64,000 bases of DNA, taken from NCBI RefSeq assembly GCF_047663525.1, contig NC_092611.1:7849001-7913000 (forward strand), read 5' to 3'. Positions 43,701 through 58,700 of the stretch are shown here, piece by piece (the first letter of the stretch is position 1; each line of letters starts with the position of its first letter). Made by a program: the position numbers and the translations under genes. The stretch comes from Anas platyrhynchos (lineage: Eukaryota; Chordata; Aves; Anseriformes; Anatidae). The notes beneath the pieces were generated by a model. It saw nothing but the letters and a program-made list of their open reading frames with translations, did not search any database and was not told the DNA's origin.

Positions 43701-46700
43701 TTATCCACCTCAATGAAAAGAATTATGTGTGAGTAAAAACAGCATCAATGGGGAAAGGTGATTATACATTTGTTCTGTTAGCAAAATACAGATCCTCTCT
43801 TAACATAGGCTTCACTGAGTCAGCCTTCTATTGTGACCTTTGTTGAGTAACCATGGCATACTCACTGTGTTCGTCATGTCCAGGGAAGCTGAAAAGAGCA
43901 CCTTTTCTACAGAAAAGCTCATATTGCTGAAGCAGCTCATGATCCTGTGGGATAAAAGAGGGTCCAAGAGTTAAAGAAATGGGCAGGTGGAAAAAAACTG
44001 CAGAAAGGTGAGAGATGGCCCTGCAACAGACACCTGCAACTCACCTGCCCTTCCCCTACTTCTGCTTTACTTTCACTGGCCAGGCTGCCCAGTGAGGGTA
44101 CAACTGCCGGTGCATCCTGTCCTTGGGCCTGCTGCTCCATCTCTTGTTTCACAAAGATATTCTTGTGCTGAGCTCTCCCAAGAAGGATTTCCAGAGCTTT
44201 CATTAACTCTGTTACCTCTTGCCATGGTGCACCTAATGGAACCCAATAAGCAATTAAATTGGACTTCTACAGAACTGTCAAGTTGTCATCACCAGAGCAA
44301 AAGCAAGAGCAGGCACCTTTCTCTGAAACTTCCCCAGATGGCTTCAAGATGCCTCCTAAAAAGACGACCAGACACTGCCATACTCATTAGGCTTGGACTT
44401 CTGGGAGGTGCTGTAACTGTGCTCACCCATGCCTAAGCTGACAGACCTGTATTCTGTCAACAGGCTGTCAACTCTTCAAGAATTACAACAACACTGGAAG
44501 ACACAAGCTCATCCGTATGAGATGTGCCTTTTTTTTTTTTTTTTTTAACCATTCCACTGTTTCTTCCTTCCCGCTCCACTTCTCTCTTGCTCTGCCCTTT
44601 CTCTCACCTGTGTGCCCTACTGCTCGGAAGTTGCTGCTACAGTGCTCATCACACGGTTCAACACCCACTGCTGCCCAGCTGCTCTCTGCAGGTTTATGCC
44701 CGCAAATCCTTTGCCTGGCAAAGATTTTCCGGCCTTCAGAGTCCAGTGCTTGCACCATGTCCTGTTTACAACAAATAGCGTTTTACTTTGCAAGCCTCAC
44801 AACCCATTCATTTCACTTTCTTGCTCTCATATCAAAACAGAGATTAGCACAAGCTATTTTATGCTAGGGTACAATAAAAAAATTAGTGTACAATAAAATC
44901 AAAATAGGGTACAGTGGGGAGTAAGACCTATCATTCCCCACTTCAGGGGAACCATCCATCTCACAAGTTTCACAGTTCCAAGACTCCCCTTCCCTCAATC
45001 GTTTCTTCACACTGACCGTGAGACCTTGAATCTGCTGCCTGACTCCGTTGTAAAACACCAGCACGTCCATCCTGTGTTTTGCCAGCTGAGATGCCAGGTG
45101 CAAATTCTGATCCTCCAGCTTATCATACAGGGTGCAAACACTGAAATCCTCCAGATCTCTCACTGCAAAACACTCTTCTGAAACACGAGGTAAGACTCAA
45201 GCCTGAACACTGGCCACAAATCTATTCTATTACCCCCCAAGGGGCACTCACTATCCATAGGAGGCAACAGTGTTTTGTGTACTGAGAGTAAATACCATGA
45301 ATAGGCAAGACACATAAGGAAAGGTCTCATTCCCTAGTAAGGGGGAGGATGACGGAGCGTTACTATCAACTTCTAACTTGTCCAGTAAACTGTCAGGGTG
45401 CTACTTCTCTACCAGATTTGTAGCTGTGAGTGGTAGTTTCTCCATGAACTGTTCTCAGCACCACTAGATAGTGCCATCTACTGGGCTCCAGACGTGCTGT
45501 GAACATCCTGAAATTGCCAAGATGAGGTCATCGAAGGCCTTTTTAGGCCCACGAATCACATGCATTCAGAGAATAGAATAAACAACAAAATAGTCCAGGG
45601 GATTATTGTTAAAGATCTTTTTTTTCTTCACTAATCATTTGAACCCAATGTTGGTCCAAATTATTTTTCAGAGCTAGCCACTTGCCCTCCTACCTTCTAG
45701 GAGGGCAAAAAGAAAACATAGTAATGGAAAAAAAAAAAAAAAAACTAATTCATTCCAATGATGGGAGGTTACAGTCCCCAGCTAAAGAGATTAAGTGAAC
45801 CTAAAATAAAAAGACGTGTGTGTAAACATCTACATACAAGTGCAGAGCAGTAAAAGTGCCTGTGGCCATGTGTGAACATATTTCTAGGTGAGAAGGTATC
45901 AAAATCATCATACCAGGCTAACAGAAGACACAGAATGGGGAGCAAGTGGTAAGAAAGCAATGGGAAAACAGCTGGGGTTGGCACATCACTTCACCTTCCT
46001 TATGTGCAGCTCCTTTCTCTCCAAAGCCAGCATCTTCTCCAGAACCACGAGGGCCAAGCGTCTGATAGTACTGCAGGCTAGAGGCAAGGACAGAAGCTGG
46101 TGAAGGGCATCTCTGTGTCTGACATACACATTCACCCTGGTCAAATCAGACACTGCCCTATCACTACTTCAGTTCAAGCAGAAGAATGTTTTTTTTTTTC
46201 TCTAGGTTCAAAACAAACAGAGGAAGCCTGGGTCAGGCAGTTCTTAGAACAGTACTCAGTGCAGAGGGCACGGTAGAGCTGTCATGCACTGTGCTGGAAG
46301 AGAGCTGAAACACTGCTGGGGAACACCAAGAAACTTCCCATGCAGCCAGAAACTCAGGCTATTGTGCTGCTGGCCAGGAGTCCAGCCCTGGGACTGAAGG
46401 AGGCAGAAGTGCAGCAGGACATGATTTGGTACTATTGAGGCGTGAGCTGTTGCTTATCTACCACCCGAAGGCAGCTTACCTGTCTTTGAGAAGGACGTAC
46501 TCTGGGGAGATGTGTGGCTCACCCAGGCTCCTCCACCGTGGCTTCCAGCTCTTCAGGGGGTTAAGGATGGGCACAGTGGGCTGAAGCACAATAGCCAGGG
46601 TTGTCAGCACCACGGTTAAGAAGCCCAGAACAAAGAGCACCGCTGGGGAAGCCACAAGGGATGGCAAGAAGTGAGAAACACAAGAAGCAGTTTGTGTCAA

Positions 46701-49700
46701 TAGCACTGTCTCCCTCTACACTCCACTAAATGCTCTCCTTCCCACAGAAACCAACATTTAGCAAGTTTCATCTTCATCACACAGGCTTCTGCTCCTCCCC
46801 TCCCTGATCTGGTACACACAGGCAAGGAGAGAAAATGTTTTCCACGCAGGTAGTTAAGAGAACCAAGACTCCTGCTTTCATTTCCATCATTTTGCTGTCC
46901 TCTCTCTGAAGGACAAGAGTCTGGTACAGGCAGAACACTTACAGAGAGGTAGGGCTTTGGGAAAAGACCTTAACTGCCCTTCTGGTTACCCTTTAGTGAA
47001 CTCTTAAATGATGCATTTAATTTCAGTTTAGTTTATCATGGAAACATACTGACACTTTCTGCTTTCATGCCAAGGGAAACAATGCCCTCAATTACTTGAA
47101 TTCTTCAAGCAGGGTGTGGGTAGAAATATAACTGCTCCTTCCCGCTCTCTCCCTTCTGCTCCTCCACAAGCAGGTTCTTGGCTACAGAGCCGTGAACTTC
47201 AGGAAGGAAAAACTGACAGGGGAAATGGATTAAAAATGACACAGCCCATGGATTGATGGCATTTCTTAAGAAATGCTGGTTTAAACACACCCAAGCAGGT
47301 ACAATGAAGGTTATGTCAAAGCATCAGAGTTCAAAATCCCCCAGCATTTTGGCTGTACCTGTGATAGCAGCCCAGTTAGGAGCTAAGTTCAGCTCCTGGT
47401 GCTTCAGAACCCCATGTCTGGCCAGCTGGAACAGAGAAGAGGGCTGGAAGGACACATTTCTGGGGCCGCAGCCCACATTTGCTTCATTCACAGTCACAAT
47501 CAAGAAGTGTTCCTGAATGGTCCTATCCCTGAAAACATATGTCCCAGATTCCAGGAAAACATGGGCAAACCTAAAAGGGACAAAGAAGGAAGGCACAGGT
47601 TGATCTAAGTGTCCTTTAGCCTGCAGCAGTGATGACAGTTAAGTACACGGACATGAACACAGCAGATTTCTGTATTTGCACATGCTGTTCGCTGCCAAGG
47701 ACCTAGCAATTATGTGAAAGACTCACTCTCAAATCCTGCGCCTAACACATGCACAATTAGTCACACCAGATATTACCAGGAGATGTTGAGGCGAGTCTCC
47801 TGGACGAGGTGGTCTAGCCTTCGGAAGGGTCCAAAATCCCAGCTGGGGTTGCTGTTGTAAAGATGCTGCTTCTGATAAACTGGGTAATGGCTGGATGTGC
47901 GATCTGGGAACAGTTCAGCACAACGTCAGCAACTTTGACCCACTTCAGTTAGGAGAGCTGCTGGTGGTCTCAGCATCAGCTCCTTTGAACTGCCCAGCAG
48001 TTTTGCTACCCGGCAAACACACTCTTCTAACAGAAGGAAATACATTATCTGTAGCCTACAGAAATCCAGTCAAAATGTAAAAACACCAGATGAGTCACTG
48101 GCAGAGCCTAGACTAACGATGAGGAATCCCTTGAAGGCAAGACAGTCTGGGAGGTGAAGAGATGTGCTTGTACATGCAGCACTACCACAAGTACAGTCAC
48201 TGCTCTGAACGCTGATATATCCACAACGAGCACACAGACCAAAGCAATACTCACTGTGAAAATCGATCCGAAGCTGGAAAAGGATTGTGTCTCCTGCTTC
48301 CAGACATACCAGTGGGTTAGGGACGAGGGGCAAAGCATGGGTATCTTTGAAGAAAGCCCTCTGCTCTTCATAACCTTTCTGCAGCACTTGATCTGATGAA
48401 AAATTGCCTGCCACAAGCAACAGAAAAAAAAAAAGAAGAAAAAAAAGAAAGCATTAACTCTGGAAAACAAGCAGCATGTGATAACACCCAGCCCTTGGCA
48501 ATGCAGAACTCTTTTGTATCTGTGGATGGTTTGAGCACACAAGCCCAAATTCTACTCTAAATGACACTACCATGCACCGGGATTACACTGGAATTGAGAG
48601 CCAGCACACATACTAACAGATTTGCCACCAAAGGAAGTTTACTTTTCGCAATTTTGGAAGGCCAAAATCAACCTAAAATCTTAATTTGACAATAAAGACC
48701 CTCTCTGTGCCAACTTGCTGTCCTCTTGCTGTGCAGACTTGAAAGTAAATTGACAGCTGAGCCTGGCTGGGATCTCAGTTCACCCTGAGGAGCTCTCAAA
48801 CCTTACCTGTGAGAAACGCATCCAAAACATCTGTGCTGGAGACAATAAAACCTAGCACTCCACCAGGGCTAAACAGAACCAAATGCACCCGCTGGCTCTT
48901 CTGCACATGGCTGTCCGGGCCCAGAACATTTGCCACCTCCTGTTAAAAGCAAAGGGGAACACTGATCACTGACAGGATCAGCCCTGGGCTCAGCCCCTGG
49001 TTGTGATCACACCTTATATTCAGCTGTGCAGACTGCTCTAGGGAGGTTTTTCGCCACAATTCTGGAACTGCCATTTCTCAGGAAGGCAGCATCCTGCCTG
49101 ATCTGTATTCTGGGCCATGAGACATAAGGAGCCTCCCTTCTGTCTGCTCACAGCTTCATACCTTTCAGCAACATCAGCCCCCAGGGGCCTCTTCATGTAA
49201 CTGTCATCTCTAAGGGCTCTCTCCAGGCTCTCACACGATCCACACTTACCCTGACTTCTCCCTCATTCATCCTCAGAAGCAGTTCTCTCTTGATGCCAAA
49301 TCTCAAGGAGATCCGTGGGGCTTTCAGCAAACACAACTGGTCACAGAGCTCCTCCGCTGAGACATACTGCTTGCAGTGACATCTGCACAGCAGAAAAAAG
49401 GTCCTGACTACTTACAATCCACAAGCAAACAGCTACAAAATACTGAGGGTCAGGCTAGCCCTGGTATCTTACAATCTACACAATGAGTGGACCTACTCTA
49501 TAGTCATGGAAAACAGGATAAAGCAAACCCAGAGTCCATCTCAACCAGTACTGTGCCTGTTATTCAATGCTTCTTCCTTAGCACAAGGACCACACATGAT
49601 AGGCCAAAATGGGATAGCCCCCTCTCTACCAGGGATTAGTTACAGTCTGGAGCAGAGGGTCATGTATCCCTCCCCAGCCTTCTGCCTTGATGAAATGGTT

Positions 49701-52700
49701 GAAAGCCACGGAGTATAATTGTAACACACCAAATCTCTGTGCTATGCATGTCAGGAGGAGATTCTGCAATACAGGAGTTCATTCATGAAGAGAAAAAAAA
49801 AAAAGCAGCATATGACAAGAACTAGTTTCAATCAGCATTAGAGGGGGGGATAAGAACTGGTTTTGATTCTGTTGTAACTCTAATAAAATCATCATCCACT
49901 TGAGGTGGGCTTAATCTGAGATATGTGGAAGAGCTCTCCCTTAGAAAATGTGAGCTTTATCCACTCTTACATCATCCGTCGGTGGTCACTCTGTTGTTTC
50001 CACCCAATTACATAGAAATCACTAGGTAATTTTAAATACACACGAAGAGGAGTGAGGCCAATGAACGAGGACTGAAGGCCAGCATCTCCACACAAAGGAA
50101 CTCCAACAATGGAAAGTTTCTCAAAAACACCTCCACAGGTCCTACCCTGGAATTACCTCATGGGCTCAGTAACTTAGCCAGCCAGAACTAATCGTGAAGT
50201 GTTTCTTAATGAGAGGCTGAGACTTACATGCCCAGCTCTGCATTAATCTCTCCACCTGCAGGCCCACAGGATGGAGAGCAGTCATATCTCTCGGGAAAAA
50301 CGCACTGGCGCGTAGATGCCAGACGAACCTCTCCAGGAGCACAGAGCTCGTCCACCTAGAAAAACAAGACATCCGACCTGTGAAACCTGACAAGCTCTAG
50401 TGTTTCAACAGAGAAGCAGCATCGCTAAAACCTTCCGCTCATCACTGGTTTTCAACATAATGTCAATCCAACAAGGGTTGCTAAATGACAACTTGAAAAG
50501 CATGAAAAAAGATCACAACATTTTCACTTTCCATCCAAATTCTTCAACCAGCCCTAATGAAGGTTTCCATAGTGAAAATACAGAGGCTTAAATTCCTGTA
50601 TCTGGCACCTGAGGTGCTTAGCTGCTCCCCGTTGTCCTAGCACCCAAGTATCTTTTGCCTCCAGCCCTCAATGAATTTAACCTTGCGAGATTCTGTGAGA
50701 GAAGACAAATGCCATTGATCCACAAGGAAGGGCCAAGGGTAGTGAACAAAACAGCTGAAGTGCTTGCTTGCATCTGCAGCAGCTCAGTGAGCTGAACTCA
50801 GATCACACACATCCACAGCCTGAAAACCAGCACCGAAAGCATCAAGCTACTCTCCCTCTCCCGTGTGTCATGCAATAACTGTTTTGAAGCCAGGTTTTAC
50901 CTGAGGTAGGCAGTCTTGATCGCTGTTGCTGTCAGGGTTTTCCTTGCCTCGCTCATCGTAGTACACGTAACCTGCCTGGCAGATACAGGAGGCATCGGAC
51001 TGCTGGAAAGCCCGGTTCAGCCCATGGCAGGTACAGCTGGTAGCACCTTAGAGAAGGGTTGGATGTAAAGTGGAAGTCAGGGTAAGGAAGATAATTTGCA
51101 AAAACTGTGCCCACAGTAAAGGAGCAGTTTCTGTGCTGAATACTCTGGCTAAATCAGGTGTTTTAGTCGCACCTGGAGTTTGCTGTCCCTTTAGCATGGC
51201 AGAGCTAAGCCAACAGGAAAGCCTACAGGAGCCAACCTGTCCTCATCCCCTTCCACCAGTTAACGTGTAGGTTAAGCCACCAGACAGGATAAGGACTCAG
51301 CCAAGGCTGCTGAGCTCCTGCCTGCAGTTTATCTGTGCCTCAAGACTCCCAAAACCACTTGGCTTGAAATGCTGGAAGAATACTGCACAACACATGGAGT
51401 AAAGGATATGCATTCTCTACTGTACTTAGCTTCCTCCCCTATGCTTTTTCAGTCTTTTCCTGCTTTATTACGGTCCCAGTTAGACGTGGCCATAGTGCCC
51501 AATTTTGGCTCAAAACCACAACTACACTTACTGCAAGCTCTGCAAAGGCAAAAGTACTCCACTGCTTTCAAAGCAATGATAGAGCACAAATTAGTAGGGC
51601 TGCTCATCTATTCCTTCCTTTGAAGGAGATGAGATCAAAACCACTTGGCTAATAGAAGATAAGGGACAAAAGAAAGCTTTAAAAAGTCAATCCTCCTTCC
51701 AGGTGGGACAGGAAGAGTAGCTGGGCATTGTTAGCGCACACAGCATCATGAGGAACCCGTGTCTTGCAGTCCATGGGGAAACCACATCGAGGGATCACTT
51801 TTCTGGGCGATTTTCTTATTAGATTTTCTCTCAGCTGCAGGGAAAGTTTCACTCACGAACAGCAACTCACCAGGCTGTGACGAAGAAGAGCTGCCGCAGG
51901 GAAAACAGGCAGCCTGAGCAGGAAGGTGGTTGAAGGTGCCAGCAGGACAGGGCTGACAATCCTCTATTTGCTTTGCAAAGTTGTTGCTCCCATGGGTCCC
52001 TGGCGGACAGGGAAGGGGGGCAGATGCCAGGGGAGGGCAGTAGTAGCCACTGGGACAAGACTTGTCGTGGTAACTTTCACTGCCTAGAAAAAGCAGTGGG
52101 GTTATCTCAGATACAGACACTGCTTACAGAACTGAGCAAGTGTTAAAAGACAGACGGAACCTCCCTTATTTGTTCCAGTTACACATAAACATGCACCTTT
52201 ATATGTTACATGCAAATACATAAAAACACATACGGACACGTAAAATTAAACACCATTCAACATTTTCCAATTTAATCTATTTATATTTCAATGTCTTGAC
52301 TTGTTTGTTCCAGTTCTTTGGACAAATCCAGTGGCCACAGTGGGTAGGCATTTTCTCCTCCACGCTTTACAGCATGAGCTAGCACATCACTGAACTTAAC
52401 AGAGGATTCCAACCAGTAGAGACCTCAAAGAGCTTGTAAAGCTATTCCTCCTACCCAGAAGGATCCATGCAGCACTGGCTGTCACACCGCAAGGCTTGAA
52501 CACCTAGGTTCACACTTCTGATAATATCTTAATTCCTGGTCTCGCAGCTGAGTCACAGAATTGGAGGAAAAAGATCATCCCCTCCACCCACACCAGGGAT
52601 GTAAAACTGTAGAGGATCAAGAGCTTTGCCCATACAAAACTTAGAGCTTTCTACTTACAATTCAAACTACTTGTACTACTTCTTAGCAGCCCCATTTACC

Positions 52701-55700
52701 TTGTGGGCAGATGAAGCCTGCTGGGCAGGGCTGACAGGGGGCAGCGCTGGCAGAGACATTACGATAGCTGCCTGCGTCACAGATTCTGCAGAATTTCTCA
52801 GATGAATCCCTTGGACCAGGCAAGCTGAGGGCCATGAATCCTCCTTCACAAGGCAGTGGATGGGCACTGCCTGGGGGGCAGTAGTAGGGAAACACACACC
52901 TGGAAAGCAAAACAAGGCAGGAAGAGAGGAGAAAATTCTCTGAAAATGTTCTGATTTCTGGACTCAAAAAAAAAAAAACTTAAAGCTGGCTCCACCAAAC
53001 GCATGAAGTACTTACAGCTGCTCAGGGCTATTGTAGGTTGATGAGCCTTCAGGACAGTAATATCCAGCAGGGCACATGGAAGGCATGGCTGTGTGAGCAC
53101 CACAGTATGAGCCAGGCCTGCAAGGCTTTGGATTCACTGAACCTGGGGAAAAAGGGGAACCAGTGACTGATTTATGTGACATTCCCAGAACAGAAGGGCA
53201 TGTGTTGGCAAGACAGTGAGCAATGGAGCTTTATTAAGTGTTACTATCCATAAAAACTCTACTGTTTCTATTGCTTACAAAAGGACAGAGATCCTCTGGA
53301 AACCAATTAGTCATTTAGCTTGAGATGCTAACACACCTGAGTATCTAGCCCTGGATTACTTATGCCCGCTGCGCACTGCTCACCTATCTGGACTCAGAAA
53401 AAGACGGAAATAAAGAAAACCAAGATGCATGGTTATATCACCTGCTGGGCATTCAAATCCAGGTTTACAAGGTACTCCTTGGCTGTTAGGTAGCCCTGTG
53501 TGTGCTGGGTCTGGGCAATAGTATCCAGGTGAGCAGGGATCGCACTCTTCCAGTGATTTTGCACCAGGCTGGCTCCTGGAAGTACCAGGTGGACAAAGGA
53601 AAGCGTCCCCTTTACCAGGGCACCAGTATCCCAGGGGGCATGGATAATCCTCAAACCTGGTCAGACCTGTTGGGAAGAGAAAAGAATGAAGAAAAGGAGG
53701 CTGAATGGCCGGGAGGTGTTTTAGAGAAGAGCTCTAAGCTCACTGTGAACATGAACTAACCTCTCCCCTTCCCTATCTCGTCTTGGGGAGTTTTGTAATC
53801 AGCTCCAGTGGTGGGAGTGGGTGGGCTTTCATCTGGCACTTACCTGATAAAGGGCAGTGATAGCCCGGAGGACACGGCTGGCAATCTGCCACACTCTGAG
53901 CTCCAGGGTGTTTGCGGTAAGTGTGCGGAGGGCATTTCTGAGGTGCCAGGAGACTGCTTTGGTCACTGACATTACCTCCAAGGCAATAGTGTCCTGAGGG
54001 ACATGGATAAGCCTCTGAGTCCCCTAACAAACAGAAAACCAAGCTTTAAGGAGCCATCCTTTCACTGTAATTGACTGTAAAGGACTGTCCCACAGCACAG
54101 TATCTGATACCAAAGCTAGCCTGACCAGATTCAGGGATACGTACAGCTCTCGTGAAAAGCAACTCTCATTCCCTCCCCCTCATCATTCCCCCAAGTCCCA
54201 CCTGCTTTGCACCAGCGGCCGGGTGGACAGGGCAGGCAGTCTTCTTTCCGCCCAGCCCCTGGAACATCTCTGATAGTATTGGAAGGACATGGTGTGGGCA
54301 CCTCAGAGCCCTCCAGGCAATAGAAACCTATAGAAATAGATGGGAAAGAGAGGAAGGTGAAATACAGAAGCCCTCCAACGGCAAAAAAAAAGGATTCAGC
54401 AAGAGTCTCCTGTTGTTGTAGGATGACTATCACACAACTGTTAGGATTCTGTGCCTATAGAGAGCCAATTCAACAGCCTTCAGACTCTTCTGGACTGGCA
54501 GCTTAGCACCACAAATTCAAGGTGGCATATTTGGCCAGGAACAACTCTTTGTTCAAACGACGTAAGAGCAGAGGACGCTGATGAGCGATGACAACTTCTA
54601 AGCAATTATCATGCAAGGTAATAGATGCTCCCCAGTTAGAAATAGAAAAAACTCACTATTCTACAATTTATACACTTCTGAGAGTCTCCCTTACCTGCAG
54701 GACACAGCCCAGCACACACCTGGCCCCAGCGGCATCCAGACAGAAAGCGCCAGGAAAAGCCAGGGCCCTGTGGAGCAGACTGCGAGCTCCCAGCGAGGCA
54801 GAAGTAGCCAGCAGCACACTTGCCCTCCAGCTGCCCATGCCTGGAGCAGAGAGAACAGGATGAATTTATGTAAGACCTGCTGATAATGACTTGGTACGTA
54901 AATAGAGAAGTTGTTACGCTGATAAGAGCGAAAAAATAGATCCATTTTTTCCACTTAAAAAAACATGTAGGTGACTGAAGTGAGCCAAGCATTTTTGAGT
55001 TCAAGTTCCACAAATGTGGGCAAATTGTTTTACATGAAGTTGTGGATGACTTTCCGGACTATTTTCTTGTTTTCACAAACACTACCCACATCTCTCTTTC
55101 AGATGCTCCTTTACCTTTATTACATCATGGCAATGCCAGACTGCTTCAAGATCTCTCTCCAAATTCACAGATCCAACACCTCTGTACCCAAAAGCTGTGT
55201 CTGGGCTTATAATTAATTCTTTGAGAGAGAGAAGATAGAGAAGCTGGAAGGAACTTAGCATTGACTTATCAGCAAAAAACAAGGATGCCTAAGTGCTTAA
55301 GACAAAGTGCAAAAACACCAGATTGAGATGAACAGTCACTACCTGCAGTAGTGGCCAGGTAAGCAAGGCAGGCATTCCTTCTCATTCCAGAGGCCAGTCA
55401 TGTTTGGAGGAGTAAAGGTGCCTTCAGGACAGGTCTGAGGAAACCGTGTGCCTGAAAGGGAGAACACAGAAAAAAAAAAGTAATTGGGAAGACCTCTGTG
55501 ATCTGACGTGACTCTGGAACCGCATCAATGAGTAACAAATGATGCCCAGGAAGGCAGATGGCACTACGTCAGATTTGTTGATTGTCACTTCCTCATCCCC
55601 TACGCTACAGGAAAACACACACGGGGCCTGTACAACTCTGGGGACTCAATGGTTTGAGTCCTCAGCATAACCAGCGTGCCAGCTTCAGTGTACCTGGGGG

Positions 55701-58700
55701 GCAGTAAGAATGAGGTGGGCAGCGCCTGGGGTCTCCTGCCACCAGGTCCTGGCAGTAGAATCCTCTCTGGCATGGAATGCAGGACGCAGAGCCGCTGGCT
55801 GGCTGGTATTCCCCAGGAGGGCACGGTGCTGGCTGGGCTGCCCCTGACTGGCAGAAGTGACCCTGGAAATGACAGAGAAGGAAGAGGATGTCATGGAGAT
55901 GGTGGCAAACTTAGGGGCTGTGTAAGGGTGAATCCCAGCATTACCAAAGCCTGGGGTAACACTCCCTGGGAATGCGATCAACATTTCAATCAGGCACGTA
56001 TGAGAGTCTGCCACCAGTGGAAGACAAATGCCTCCTGCCCAGAGCTGAGGCACATCTCTTTCACTGCCCAGACATCACTCACCATACCTTAGGGCAAAGG
56101 AATGCTGTGGGGCTGAAGGAGCTGAAGTTTGCTGGGCAGTAAAACCCCTCAGTACAAGGTCCTGTTGGAGAACTTAAACCAAGGCTAGCGCAGAAAGACC
56201 CAGGATAGCACGGCACACAGCTCTCTGGAGAGCTACCACCTGAGGAAGAAAGAAGAACTCCAGATCAGTGACAGCAGACATGGAAGCATCTCCAGGACAA
56301 TCAGTTTCATAAGCATTACTTGTATGGATAACACATCGCCGTTATCAGGCTTGGCTGAGCGTATCAATAACCTGCAGTGACCAAGGGGCAGCCCTGCACC
56401 ACAGCTGCCTGTAACCAAGTCCCCCACCACTGTGGACTACAGGAGAAACCTGGGGGTGAAGTCACGCTCACCTGTGCTGTTGTTCAAGGTCCCGACCGGG
56501 CAGGCAACTGGGAAGGGAGTTCCCTCTGGACAATAGTGCCCAGGTGGGCAGGGACCGCTGAGGGGGAACCCAGGAGTCCCGTGTGGAACAGCATCCGTGG
56601 CTCCCCCCTCACAGTAGTACCCAGCTGAACACAGACCTGCCATGGGAGAACAGAGGGAGTAGCTGTGGCACTGTGGCATCCTCAAAACCTCAGAAGTCGG
56701 CAGATAAATCAGAGGAGAGAAGTTGAAGCCCCTCGTTGTCCTGTGTAATCATGCTGCTGATGCTCTGCACTGTTCACCTTTGTTTCATCTCCTCTTTTCC
56801 CCACCACCTATGCCATCTATCACTTCCTTTCTTTACTTGTACTGACCTCAACTGGTGTTTTTTTATTATCTAAATTCTCTAACTTCTTCCTCAGATTTTG
56901 TTTCCTGTGAAAAGAGTTCTGCCTTTCTTCTCTTCGTGTGTCCCACCTTTGCATTTTGGCCCAGTGACAACAAACAAGAAAGTGGTGGGGGAGGGAGGAG
57001 TGGTATTTAGGACAGAAGGGAGACCTGTAAAAACATTACAAACAAGGAAAGAGGGAAAGCAGAGAAAAACTGAGGGACAGTAAGGAAAGTAATGCAGGAG
57101 GAGACCGAACACCCAGAACAAATGCTCAATTAAAAGAATGAAACAGAGAAATGCCTGATAGGAACAGGCAGGATATGAGAGCACCCTCCACTACTACCTC
57201 TATTCTCTGAGATATGATTTCTACTTCCCTGGATTCCTTCAGCCCTGAATCTGTGACCCCCCTGGTGCTATTAATCAGACTCACCATCAGGTTCCCAGTT
57301 AGCATCTCCTCTGCAGTACCTCCCCACAGGACACAGCTTACAGGCAGCGAGGGCCAGGGCCCCCTCCAAGGCGTTCAGTGTCCCCTCGGGGCAGGGCAGG
57401 GGAGCAGCAGTCCCCGCTGGACAATAGTAACCTGTGCATGGAGAGGTGAATGAAAACTGCTCAGAAAAGAAAGGAGCAAGTGGGAATGCTGACCTTGCTC
57501 TGGTTATTGGCAAATATGGCATTCCCTGGGGTGAACCACTGCTATGGGCAGGCAGAAAGAGGTGTGTGTGATTGTTCTGATTGCATGAGAAGGGTTTTGC
57601 TGCACTCGTGTGCTGCTTACCTCTGGGGCAGCTGAGTGGCTCCACGGTGGCAGCACTGCTGCAGGCCATCCCAGCTGGGCAGGGGAGGCAGACACTCGCC
57701 CCAGGCATAGGGCTGAACGAGCCAGGCTCACAGGGCAGCTCTACCCCAGTGCCAGCAGGACAGTAGAAGCCACTGGGACATCTGTATCCATGAACCCCAT
57801 CCGAAGGGCAGGGAGCAGAGCTTCCTTCCAGGCAAACGTACCTACAAGGAGAGAATTCAGTCCTGAAACACCAGGCTCACAGCCCTGCTCATAGATCACA
57901 GCTGTGGGAGGCACTAACCAAAATCCAAGGGTCTGCAATGCTAAGAAACATCCCTTTAAAAATACATTTTATTTCAGTTTGGCTAACAACTGTTCCTCCC
58001 CTACCCCAACCCTGCAGCTGTAATTTACTGCCCACCTGAAAAGCCTAGTAAAAAGGTTTTGTTTGGTTGGTTGGTTTTGGTTTTCTTTCTAAGCTGTCTG
58101 GAAAGTCTTCTCATTCTGGAAGAAAAAGACTTTAACAATTAAGGTTTCTATTTTATTTCAAAACACAGGGCCCAAGTATTCAGTTCGCACTGTTTTTCCT
58201 TTGTCTCCTTTTATCTTTGATCTTCTTGTAGGTCTCTGCCTTGATGTCATCTATTTCTGCATTGACTCTTCCCTTTACCACTCCTCTGCCACATACTCAC
58301 AATAAGTAAAGATGAGGAAATATTTAAAAAATATTATGGCTTCCAGAAGCTAAGCTACAAGAAAATGAGAGCCATGGTCCTACTGTATGCTGCAGATGCA
58401 GTTTCTAAAGAAGAAACAATTCCTAGCCCTTAAGACAATGACTGAGTGTAAAAGGAACAGCGTTAAGCAGAACAGCAGAGCTGCCTGTCATCTGTTTCCC
58501 CACAAGCAAGACCCACTTCTTCCTGAAGTTAAAGGAATTCCTATGAAGGTTTAACATTTAACCAGGATGTGGTAAACACCTCTTTTTCCCAGGAAGTTTG
58601 GTCCTGTGACTATTATTTCAGTTCTTCCAAATGTAGCCCTTTAACTTTAGGAAGTTACTTCTAATCTGAGTTTAGTTTCAGCTTCTAGCCAGATTAAAAC

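Noticed and set aside
43987..44436. 149-codon plus-strand open frame
   Set aside because: It is antisense to the coding exon 44045-44232 of the large gene, whose phase matches both neighbours. Open antisense frames are common over such exons.
48108..48548. 146-codon minus-strand open frame
   Set aside because: It overlaps exon 48255-48407 in a different frame and crosses its splice sites. The frame used for the exon joins correctly on both sides.
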